A stretch of 12,182 nucleotides of DNA from an uncultured Collinsella sp. Its GTDB lineage: Bacteria; Actinomycetota; Coriobacteriia; Coriobacteriales; Coriobacteriaceae. Location: positions 1 through 12,182 of the forward strand of contig CAADVA010000017.1 of assembly GCA_900752345.1 (NCBI GenBank). Reading direction: 5' to 3'. Under the pieces are notes generated by a model, which was given only the letters and a program-made list of their open reading frames with translations, was not told the origin of the DNA and did no database searches. The translations under genes were made by a program, and so were the position numbers. Position 1 is the stretch's first letter, and every line of letters begins with the position of its first letter. Positions 5,864 through 11,751 of this stretch are shown one piece after another.

Positions 5864-6094
5864 ATGGCTCGCAAGTGCATCGTATGCAAGAAAGAACTCC
5901 CAGAGGGCTCAAAGCTGCCCGTATGTGAGTACCACAAGGGTGTTGCTGCCGAGAATGCAGAGAAGGCCGTTGCAGGCGTCGCTGCGGTTGTCGTGATGGT
6001 GGGAGTGACCGCAAGAGACACGGTAGGGCCCGTCTTGAAAGAAAAGGCCCTACCGGTTGCGGCAAAAGCAGTCAAACATATTACCAGGCATTAA
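5864..6094 (+). CDS. Small Cys-rich protein with hydrophobic segment, second gene of zinc-ribbon operon
   Basis: A 76-aa protein starting at ATG 5864, 2 nt after the upstream stop, with AGGAG inside the end of the preceding gene; the two are clearly cotranslated. Residues 5-23 read CIVCKKELPEGSKLPVCEYH: two Cys pairs (C-x2-C and C-x2-H) that could bind zinc. A hydrophobic run follows (about 37-48, VAGVAAVVVMVG), too short and Ala-rich to be sure it crosses the membrane, then a basic C terminus. Its TAA shares the tetranucleotide TTAA (6091-6094) with the stop of the convergent DUF285 remnant. A perfect 10-bp inverted repeat lies in the coding sequence near the 3' end. Function unknown; the pairing suggests it works with the 376-aa protein. 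Confidence 0.75.
   Translation: MARKCIVCKKELPEGSKLPVCEYHKGVAAENAEKAVAGVAAVVVMVGVTARDTVGPVLKEKALPVAAKAVKHITRH
6021..6055 (+). repeat. Perfect inverted repeat inside the 3' end of the small gene
   Basis: CGGTAGGGCC (6021-6030) and GGCCCTACCG (6046-6055) are perfect reverse complements with a 15-nt loop. It would form a strong RNA hairpin about 40 nt before the stop codon. No T run follows. It may act as the operon's 3'-end structure, since no other hairpin follows the stop. Confidence 0.6.
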
Positions 6095-6414
6095 GCCGCC
6101 GTCATGTACCCCTGCGCTCCCGCAGTGTCGATACGCAGGTACGAGTACGCCGTCTTGTTGCTCGCCCAAACCGTGCCGTTCCCGCCGACGAGTGATGTGG
6201 AGCAGGAGTAGAAGCACTGAGAGCCCGTTATGCCGCCCGAAGGCAGCGCCTAGGTCACGTCCGCGTAGATCGTCGTCAGGTGCGAGCACCCCGAGAACGT
6301 GCAGAACAGGTCCGTGAGCGTCGACGGGTCGAAGCCCCGGTAGTCGATCGTGGTGAACGCGCAGGAGCTGAACGTGTAGCGCATGGAGCGCACGCTCGAT
6401 AGGTTGCCCAACCC
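6091..6414 (-). pseudogene. BspA-type DUF285 leucine-rich-repeat protein, C-terminal remnant with amber codon
   Basis: On the minus strand the frame shows a DUF285-type repeat (MRYTFSSCAFTTIDYRGFDP, then LTDLFCTFSGCSHLTTIYAD) followed by a C-terminal cap (ALPSGGITGSQCFYSC, LVGGNGTVWASNKTAY, and AGAQGYMTAA before TAA 6093-6091). Such repeats occur in surface proteins and in tail-fibre-like proteins of gut actinobacterial prophages. An in-frame TAG at 6250-6252 stands where WALPS is usual, so a Trp codon (TGG) was probably lost. Above about 6414 the family pattern ends; the rest of the gene, expected to be several hundred codons, is missing. In phage order it comes before the lysis genes, matching a tail protein. 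Confidence 0.75.
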
Positions 6415-6429
6415 GTTCCTACCGATTGG

Positions 6430-6666
6430 AGCCGTCTCGTGTCTTATGGGCTGCTTCATTCGCCGCACCCCGCCAACCATGTGCGGGAGTTCCTCGATGC
6501 GGTGTCTGCCACGTTGGAGGCAAAGCATCGATAGGCAATCGCGAGCAGATGCGCTTATGCCTATGGGAACAACGGGAACTGGCTTCTGAACTCGCGTTTT
6601 GATGCTGCCGAGTACTGCCTGATGCTGCTTCGGCATCGCCATGGAGCAAAGCCACCAGCGAAATAA
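6430..6666 (+). pseudogene. Unrecognised 3' gene fragment with in-frame amber, ahead of a terminator
   Basis: One plus-strand frame reads SRLVSYGLLHSPHPANHVRE, then FLDAVSATLEAKHR, TAG (6532-6534), and in the same frame AIASRCAYAYGNNGNWLLNS, RFDAAEYCLMLLRHRHGAKP and TAA (6664-6666), 10 nt before a strong terminator. Both halves look protein-like, so this may be the tail of one gene cut by a nonsense mutation; CAG to TAG is one possibility. There is no start codon, and the 5' end abuts the DUF285 remnant near 6414-6430, suggesting a deletion or recombination joint. I do not recognise the family. Between this fragment and merR the only other signal is the terminator and a 9-bp inverted repeat (6716-6724 with 6757-6765). 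Confidence 0.35.
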
Positions 6667-6676
6667 CGGGAATAAC

Positions 6677-6712
6677 GGCCTCCGAACCCTCTGGTTCGGA
6701 GGCCTTTTCCTT
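6677..6712 (+). terminator. Strong intrinsic terminator
   Basis: GGCCTCCGAACC (6677-6688) and GGTTCGGAGGCC (6693-6704) form a perfect 12-bp stem with a CTCT loop, followed by TTTTCCTT. It ends the plus-strand fragment before it. On the minus strand the downstream sequence GTTATTCCCGTTATTT is also T-rich, so it can end merR transcription too. Confidence 0.9.
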
Positions 6713-6764
6713 GCTGTGCTGCCCAAAACGACTCCTTGCCATAGCCCCTTGAGATCGGGCAGCA

Positions 6765-7205
6765 CTATCGAGCGTGGGCGCTCTCGTAGGTATCTTTGAT
6801 CTCTTCCGGTAAACCGTCCGGAATCAGCGCCTTCACTCTATCCTCGTTGCCATCTTGAATCGCCTGCTCGTAGTACCAGCATTTGAACCTCAGCATATCC
6901 AGCGCTTGGTTCATCTTCGCGATCTCCGACTCCATGTGGGCCTTTCGCTCCTCGAACATGGCCTTGCGCTTGGGGTATGTCGATGGGCCTTCCGCACACC
7001 ATTCCATGAACAGTCGGATGTCCTTGATCTCCATCCCAGCCTTCTTTAAGCATTCAATGACTCGAAGCGACTCGAGTTCCGTATCGCCGAATCGGCGAAT
7101 GCCGGATGTCCGTTTCAGCCCCGGGAACAATCCCTGCTTGTCGTAATAACGCAGCGTGGAAACGGGCAGACCGAACATCTCCGCCACCTGTCCGATTGTG
7201 TACAT
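6765..7205 (-). CDS. MerR-family regulator, AdhR/NmlR-like
   Basis: A 146-aa MerR regulator. Residues 1-70 are the winged helix (MYTIGQVAEMFGLPVSTLRY, YDKQGLFPG, SGIRRF). A coiled-coil dimerisation helix follows (about 75-125). The effector end lacks a metal-binding Cys cluster. Cys52, in IECLKKAG, falls at the position of the sensor Cys52 of Bacillus AdhR, which reacts with aldehydes or electrophiles; Cys69 and Cys109 are also present. ATG 7205 follows GGAGGG. It is divergent from the flavoprotein gene at 7311, the normal layout for a MerR regulator and its target, with a 19-bp-spaced promoter between. The minus strand has TTGACG (7279-7274) and TAAACC (7256-7251), a possible weak promoter for merR overlapping the operator, which would allow autoregulation. 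Confidence 0.85.
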   Translation of the reverse strand: MYTIGQVAEMFGLPVSTLRYYDKQGLFPGLKRTSGIRRFGDTELESLRVIECLKKAGMEIKDIRLFMEWCAEGPSTYPKRKAMFEERKAHMESEIAKMNQALDMLRFKCWYYEQAIQDGNEDRVKALIPDGLPEEIKDTYESAHAR

Positions 7206-7236
7206 GGTCCCTCCGGATAAATCTGGAATTTACTCC

Positions 7237-7267
7237 TTGACCTAAAGTTAGGTTTAGGTATTACCTT
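7237..7267 (+). promoter_or_regulatory. MerR-type promoter and operator
   Basis: TTGACC (7237-7242) and TACCTT (7262-7267) are separated by 19 bp, the long spacer typical of MerR-activated promoters. Between and overlapping them lie the dyads ACCTAA-AG-TTAGGT (7240-7253) and CCTAAA-GTTAGG-TTTAGG (7241-7258). The overall shape resembles AdhR/NmlR-type operators. It faces the gene at 7311. Confidence 0.75.
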
Positions 7268-7310
7268 TATTTTCGTCAATATATATAAGGAGTGCAAGGG
7301 GTATTCCGTA

Positions 7311-7850
7311 ATGAGCAAAACGGTTTTGATAGTCTCTTCAAGTCCTCGAAAGAATGGCAATTCCGAGACGTTGGCGGACGCATTTGCCAAAGGTGCGCAG
7401 GAAGCGGGGCATAGCGTGGAGACCGTGCGCCTGCGCGAAAAGCAGCTCGGCTTCTGCAAGGGCTGCCTTGCCTGCCTAAAGCTGGGGCGCTGCGTCATCC
7501 AAGACGATGCCGTGGAAATTGCCGCCAAAATGCACGATGCGGATGTGTTGGTGTTCGCAACGCCCGTCTACTACTACAGCGTCTGCGGCCAGCTCAAGAC
7601 CATGCTGGACCGCGCCAACCCGCTTTTCGGCTCCGATTATGCATTCACCGAGGCGTATCTATTGGCAACGGCGGCGGAGAGTGGGCGCTCGACCTTCGAC
7701 GGCGCGAAAAAGGCCGTGCAGGGATGGGTCGACTGCTTCTCCCGCTGCACGCTTGCCGGAACGGTTTTCGCTGGCGGCGTGAACGACGTGGGCGAAATCG
7801 CCGGACATCCCGCCCTAGAGCAGGCGCGACGAATGGGCATGGGAATCTAG
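7311..7850 (+). CDS. Flavodoxin-fold NAD(P)H-dependent oxidoreductase with four-Cys motif
   Basis: A 179-aa protein of the FMN_red / iron-sulfur flavoprotein superfamily. The FMN phosphate loop is SSSPRKNGNSET (9-20), and the second flavin loop is FATPVYYYSVCGQLKTMLDR (about 83-102). Cys49, Cys52, Cys55 and Cys61 form CX2CX2CX5C, the compact motif that binds a 4Fe-4S cluster in Methanosarcina Isf; many gut relatives share it, and cluster binding here is inferred. The start is ATG 7311 with AAGGGG about 9 nt upstream. It is the first gene after the MerR-type promoter. Likely role: reduction of quinones or other electrophiles with FMN. The end (RRMGMGI) is normal for the family. Confidence 0.85.
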   Translation: MSKTVLIVSSSPRKNGNSETLADAFAKGAQEAGHSVETVRLREKQLGFCKGCLACLKLGRCVIQDDAVEIAAKMHDADVLVFATPVYYYSVCGQLKTMLDRANPLFGSDYAFTEAYLLATAAESGRSTFDGAKKAVQGWVDCFSRCTLAGTVFAGGVNDVGEIAGHPALEQARRMGMGI

Positions 7851-7911
7851 ACGCGGCTTAGCTGCACGGAAGCAGTTTGTACTCAAAACCATCGACAGGA
7901 GGAAATCGATC

Positions 7912-8676
7912 ATGGCAATTAAACAGACGGCAGGCAGAGATGCCCTGGGGGACTTTGCCCCCAAATTCGCTCAGCTCAACGACGACGTGCTGTTTGGCGA
8001 GGTATGGAGCCGGGAGGACGATCTTTCCTTGCGCGATCGCAGCATAGTGACGGTGGTTGCCCTAATGGCGCAGGGCCTGACGGACTCCTCGTTCCAATTT
8101 CATCTGATGTCCGCAAAGAACAACGGCGTGACCAGGGCGGAGATGGCGGAGATCCTTACGCACGCGGCGTTTTACGCGGGCTGGCCCAAGGCATGGGCGG
8201 CCTTCCGTATGGCGAAGGAGGTCTGGGCGGATGACGATGCCACCGACGCAAAGGCCGAGCACCAAAACGAGATGGCCTTTCCCATCGGTGCCCCTAACGA
8301 CGCATTCGCGAAGTACTTTATTGGGCAAAGCTACCTTGCGCCCCTTTCCACCGAGCAGGTCGGCATTTACAACGTTACGTTCGAGCCCGGCTGCCGCAAC
8401 AACTGGCACGTCCATCACGCCAAAAGCGGTGGGGGGCAGATCCTCGTCTGCGTGGCTGGGCGAGGGCTTTACCAGGAATGGGGTAAACCGGCACAGGAGC
8501 TGTGCCCTGGCGATGTAGTAAATATTCCTGCGGGCGTAAAGCACTGGCACGGTGCGGCGCCCGACAGCTGGTTCTCCCATCTAGCAGTGGAGGTTCCGGG
8601 CGAGGAGGCCTCCAACGAGTGGTTGGAGCCCGTGGACGACGAGCAATACCTTAAAGCGACTGACAAGGAGGCTTAG
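7912..8676 (+). CDS. Carboxymuconolactone decarboxylase-cupin fusion
   Basis: A 254-aa two-domain protein. Residues about 15-110 are a CMD domain (LSLRDRSIVTVVALMAQG, FQFHLMSAKNNGVT, AAFYAGWPKAW); it has His64 but not the CxxC of AhpD, so it is not a peroxidase of that type. Residues about 140-240 are a cupin with WHVHHA (His166, His168, His169), a Gln176 where Glu is usual, and PGDVVNIPAGVKHWHG (His211, His213); a metal site is likely. CMD-cupin fusions are common in gut bacteria near flavodoxin-like oxidoreductases and hydrolases; substrates are mostly unknown. ATG 7912 follows AGGAGG. The gap to the preceding gene is 61 nt and to the next 2 nt, so it is part of the same operon. Confidence 0.85.
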   Translation: MAIKQTAGRDALGDFAPKFAQLNDDVLFGEVWSREDDLSLRDRSIVTVVALMAQGLTDSSFQFHLMSAKNNGVTRAEMAEILTHAAFYAGWPKAWAAFRMAKEVWADDDATDAKAEHQNEMAFPIGAPNDAFAKYFIGQSYLAPLSTEQVGIYNVTFEPGCRNNWHVHHAKSGGGQILVCVAGRGLYQEWGKPAQELCPGDVVNIPAGVKHWHGAAPDSWFSHLAVEVPGEEASNEWLEPVDDEQYLKATDKEA

Positions 8677-8678
8677 GC

Positions 8679-9650
8679 ATGGAACAGTTGAAACTGACGC
8701 GGGAATGGGACAAAGTATTCCCCAAAAACGACAAGGTTGAGCACAGCAAGGCGACCTTCCACAACCGATACGGCATCACGCTGGCTGCCGACGTATACGT
8801 GCCTAAGAACACGGAAGGCAAGCTGCCCGCCATCGCCGTCAGCGGCCCGTTTGGCGCGGTGAAGGAGCAGTCCTCCGGTCTGTACGCGCAGAAAATGGCG
8901 GAGCTGGGCTTTTTCGCAATTGCCTTTGACCCGTCCTATACCGGCGAGAGCGGCGGCACGCCCCACTATGTAGCATCGCCGGACATCAACACCGAGGACT
9001 TCTGTGCAGCGGTGGATTTCCTCTCTGTGCAGGAAAACGTTGACCCGGAGCGTATCGGCATCATCGGTATCTGCGGTTGGGGCGGCATGGCAGTCAATGC
9101 GGCGGCCATCGACACCCGTATCAAAGCTACCGCGGCTATGACCATGTACGATATGGCCCGCGTGACCGCAAATGGCTATTTTGACGCCGAGGATTCCGAG
9201 CAGGCGCGCTTTGAAAAGCGGAAGGCGCTGAACGCGCAGCGCACCGAGGACTATAAAAACGGCAGCTATGCGCTGGCGGGCGGCGTGGCCGATCCGCTAC
9301 CGGAGGACGCGCCGCAGTTTGTAGCGGACTATTACGCCTACTACAAAACTCCGCGAGGCTACCATCCCCGCAGCCTGAACTCTAACGGCGGCTGGAATGT
9401 GACGTCCTCGCTGTCGTTCCTGAATATGCCGATTTTGCAATACAGCAGCGAAATTCGCTCTGCGGTACTGCTGGTGCATGGCGAAAAGGCGCACTCCCGC
9501 TATTTCAGCGAAACCGCGTATAGCAAGTTGACGGGGGACAACAAGGAGCTGCTCATTATCCCCGGCGCCAGCCACACCGACCTCTACGATCAGATGGACG
9601 TCATTCCGTTTGAGAAGCTGAAAGCGTTCTTTGAGGAATATCTGAAATAA
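8679..9650 (+). CDS. Alpha/beta hydrolase with atypical nucleophile elbow
   Basis: A 323-aa cytoplasmic alpha/beta hydrolase, with no signal peptide. Strand and turn motifs are KLPAIAVSGPFGAVKEQ (48-64), AFDPSYTGESGG (82-93), PERIGIIGICGWGGMA (123-138), LLVHGEKAHS (about 264-273) and IIPGASHTDLYDQ with the likely catalytic His. The elbow is G-I-C-G-W-G-G, where a Ser within GxSxG is usual; either Cys132 is the nucleophile, as in dienelactone hydrolases, or the enzyme is unusual. It starts 2 nt after the CMD-cupin stop, with AAGGAGG inside that gene's end, so the two are coupled. Its substrate is unknown; the pairing suggests an ester or lactone made or released by the oxidoreductase-cupin enzymes. 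Confidence 0.85.
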   Translation: MEQLKLTREWDKVFPKNDKVEHSKATFHNRYGITLAADVYVPKNTEGKLPAIAVSGPFGAVKEQSSGLYAQKMAELGFFAIAFDPSYTGESGGTPHYVASPDINTEDFCAAVDFLSVQENVDPERIGIIGICGWGGMAVNAAAIDTRIKATAAMTMYDMARVTANGYFDAEDSEQARFEKRKALNAQRTEDYKNGSYALAGGVADPLPEDAPQFVADYYAYYKTPRGYHPRSLNSNGGWNVTSSLSFLNMPILQYSSEIRSAVLLVHGEKAHSRYFSETAYSKLTGDNKELLIIPGASHTDLYDQMDVIPFEKLKAFFEEYLK

Positions 9651-9797
9651 GGCGTGCCTCGATTCAATGCCAAGTCTCCAGTAACGATTCTTCTAAAGAG
9701 TGGGAGTAGCTGAAACGAGGCGATTGAATAACTCTATCCGTTTTGGTTACAACGAAATGTGTGCCGCGCGCCTGCGGCATGAAGGAGAGGGAATCCT

Positions 9798-10328
9798 ATG
9801 AATATCGTTGTATTGAGCGGTAGCCCGCGCAAGGGCGCCAATACTGACACCATGGTCGAGGCGTTTGCCGAGACCGCGCGCGAGGCCGGCCATACAGTCG
9901 AGGTCGTCCGCGTTGCCGGCAAAAAGATCGCTGGTTGTCTGGGATGCCAGTACTGCTTTACCCATGAGGGCGTCTGTGTACAGAAGGATGACATGGCCGA
10001 CGTGATCGAGTCGTTGAAGGGCGCCGATATGGTCGTCTTCGCCTCGCCTATCTACTGGTTCGATATCACTGCGCAGGAGAAGGCCGCTGTCGACCGCCTG
10101 TACGCCTTCGGCGCTACGGGCTTCCCGTTCACCAAGACGGCCCTTTTGCTCGATAGCCACAGCGAGGGCGTCTATGACGCGGCGATCGCCATGTACAAGT
10201 CAACCTGCGCGTACTGCAAGTGGGAGGACCAGGGCATTGTCACCATCAGCGGTATGACCGAGCGCGACAGCATGACATCGTCGCCCAAGTTGGAAGGGGT
10301 GCGAGAGCTCGCCCGCAAGCTCGCCTAA
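9798..10328 (+). CDS. Second flavodoxin-fold oxidoreductase with four-Cys motif
   Basis: A 176-aa protein of the same superfamily as the product of 7311-7850 but clearly divergent. It has the FMN loop SGSPRKGANTDT (7-18), ASPIYWFDITAQEKAAVDR near residues 81-99, and Cys47, Cys50, Cys53 and Cys60 as CX2CX2CX6C. Typical length for the family; probable FMN-dependent NAD(P)H oxidoreductase, possibly with an iron-sulfur cluster. ATG 9798 follows AAGGAG. A gap of 147 nt after the hydrolase leaves room for its own promoter, so membership in the MerR-controlled operon is uncertain. It converges on the AAA ATPase gene. Confidence 0.85.
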   Translation: MNIVVLSGSPRKGANTDTMVEAFAETAREAGHTVEVVRVAGKKIAGCLGCQYCFTHEGVCVQKDDMADVIESLKGADMVVFASPIYWFDITAQEKAAVDRLYAFGATGFPFTKTALLLDSHSEGVYDAAIAMYKSTCAYCKWEDQGIVTISGMTERDSMTSSPKLEGVRELARKLA

Positions 10329-10339
10329 GGCAAGAAGAG

Positions 10340-10407
10340 CGCATGGCAATCGGTGTTGGTGGAAAATGCTTGCTATCCTTACCAAGAGGAATGCTGATTG
10401 CCATGCG
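10340..10407. terminator. 12-bp inverted repeat between convergent genes
   Basis: CGCATGGCAATC (10340-10351) and GATTGCCATGCG (10396-10407) are perfect reverse complements around 44 nt, with inner pairing possible (TTGGT 10356-10360 with ACCAA 10381-10385). It starts 12 nt after the oxidoreductase stop and ends 30 nt before the AAA ATPase stop. No T tract is seen; a bidirectional factor-dependent terminator or a small mobile repeat are both possible. Confidence 0.5.
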
Positions 10408-10436
10408 TTGATGCTTCCGCGGACAATTCCGGCGTG

Positions 10437-11531
10437 CTAAAACGCCTTCTCGTTCAAGAATTCCCTGAACGCGGGAATGTCAAAGCCAACGAGACCACGC
10501 CCGCGCTCTCCAATGACGCCGTCCTCCAGGAGGCGGCGTTTGTATTGGCTTGCGTAGTTGCTGGCGACGCCCATGCGTTTGGCTATCTCCGAGACCCTGC
10601 TGGGGCCAGAATCGGGCAGCATCGCGAGCAAAAACTCAATGTCTTTATCGGAAAGCTCCCGATAGGTCGTTTCGAGAATTCGATCGCGCAGCTCCATGCG
10701 GGCAAGCAGAGAACCCTGCTGTACATCAGGTGCACTGATTTTGGGCGAGTTCTCCGAAACATCCCATGTGCGATATCCGACGAGCTGCATCATGTAGGGG
10801 AATCCGTCGACGGCCTTCACGGCATCCTCGAGCGCTTCTGGCGTGATTGAGCGGCCTCCGGCCTCAACGGTTTTGCGGAATGCGTTTGCAATTTCAACGT
10901 CAGTGATTCGTCCCAACTGATGATATTGGGAACGCCTGAGGAACGAGACGGAATCGTTACGCAGCAACGCCGATACTTTGTAGGGCAGTCCTGCCATGAG
11001 TAGGGCAACTTTTTTACCTTCGCGTACAAAGTGCTGGTAAACAGAGGCAAATTGAAGCATTTCTTCGAGATCGACGGTGACTTCATCGATGGTGATGAGA
11101 AGTCCGATGTCATGTTTTTCGAGTTGCTTAAAGATGCCATTCATGCGTGTGCGCCAGTTGCCCTGGGCCTCTTGAGCATATGTCCAATCGATGCCCACTG
11201 GACCAATTTGAACGCCGTTTATGCGCGCGTGAGGCTGTGAGAGGTAGCTATCTGCGGCTTCTTTGGTTCGCTCGATAATATCTTCGAGCATGCCTGGCAT
11301 GGCGGAGACATTTGCTGCGATCCAGCCGTGTTCAAGCGCCGTTTCTGAAAGGAGCGAGAGAAGCGCCGTCTTGCCCGTTCCCCTTGCGCCAGTAAAAATA
11401 GTCGACAGGTTTGGATCTCCCGGGCCGTTGATAAAGCCACGGTTGATGTCACGCAGAATATGCTCGCGACCCGCTAGAAAGGGAGGGACGCTTCCAAATG
11501 TTGGGGTAAAGGGGTTCTTGCTGTACTCCAT
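10437..11531 (-). CDS. AAA ATPase with C-terminal winged helix
   Basis: A 364-aa protein from ATG 11531, chosen because AAAGGAG lies 6-7 nt upstream; the frame also extends 18 codons further, but those are translated repeats. N-terminal FLAGREHILRDI precedes Walker A GARGTGKT (48-55); Walker B is LLITIDEV (Asp149, Glu150); a sensor-like strand VALLMAGLP lies near 178-186. The lid GFPYMMQLVGY is near 255. A winged helix-turn-helix closes the protein (about 295-355: SDKDIEFLLAML, VSEIAKRMGVASNYASQYKR, GVIGERGRG). This AAA-plus-wHTH layout is common in Coriobacteriia and Bifidobacteria, where its function is not known. Three 19-bp tandem repeats precede it, suggesting autoregulation. No partner gene is adjacent. 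Confidence 0.85.
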   Translation of the reverse strand: MEYSKNPFTPTFGSVPPFLAGREHILRDINRGFINGPGDPNLSTIFTGARGTGKTALLSLLSETALEHGWIAANVSAMPGMLEDIIERTKEAADSYLSQPHARINGVQIGPVGIDWTYAQEAQGNWRTRMNGIFKQLEKHDIGLLITIDEVTVDLEEMLQFASVYQHFVREGKKVALLMAGLPYKVSALLRNDSVSFLRRSQYHQLGRITDVEIANAFRKTVEAGGRSITPEALEDAVKAVDGFPYMMQLVGYRTWDVSENSPKISAPDVQQGSLLARMELRDRILETTYRELSDKDIEFLLAMLPDSGPSRVSEIAKRMGVASNYASQYKRRLLEDGVIGERGRGLVGFDIPAFREFLNEKAF

Positions 11532-11540
11532 GGTAGCTCC

Positions 11541-11597
11541 TTTGCAAGTTTTGCTAATTTTTGCAACTTTTGCTAATTTTTGCAAGTTTTGCTAACG
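11541..11597 (-). repeat. Three 19-bp tandem repeats before the AAA ATPase
   Basis: On the plus strand the units are TTTGCAAGTTTTGCTAATT (11541-11559), TTTGCAACTTTTGCTAATT (11560-11578) and TTTGCAAGTTTTGCTAACG (11579-11597). The first two differ at one base; the third differs from the first at two. The array abuts the ribosome binding site, so it is in the 5' leader or promoter of the AAA ATPase gene. Iteron-like operator sites are the likely role. Confidence 0.85.
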
Positions 11598-11672
11598 GTT
11601 TAACATGTCTTGTGTCGCGGGATTGCAGGAGTGAAAAACGGGGATTCCTATTATTCCGACTACGTTGCAGCG

Positions 11673-11715
11673 AGCGGGGCCCGGAGCGCGATGTTGCTGC
11701 GCTCCGGGCCCCGCT
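11673..11715. terminator. 17-bp perfect GC-rich hairpin after parC
   Basis: AGCGGGGCCCGGAGCGC (11673-11689) and its exact reverse complement (11699-11715) form a 17-bp stem with a 9-nt loop, 37 nt after the parC stop. There is no T tract on either side. A small hairpin AAACC/GGTTT (11724-11728, 11734-11738) lies between it and parC. Probable terminator or transcript end. Confidence 0.75.
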
Positions 11716-11751
11716 GCTTAGTTAAACCATGACGGTTTGGCTGCCGTTGTT

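Noticed and set aside
11541..11597. CRISPR array
   Set aside because: The 19-bp units are directly adjacent with no spacers and lie against a ribosome binding site.
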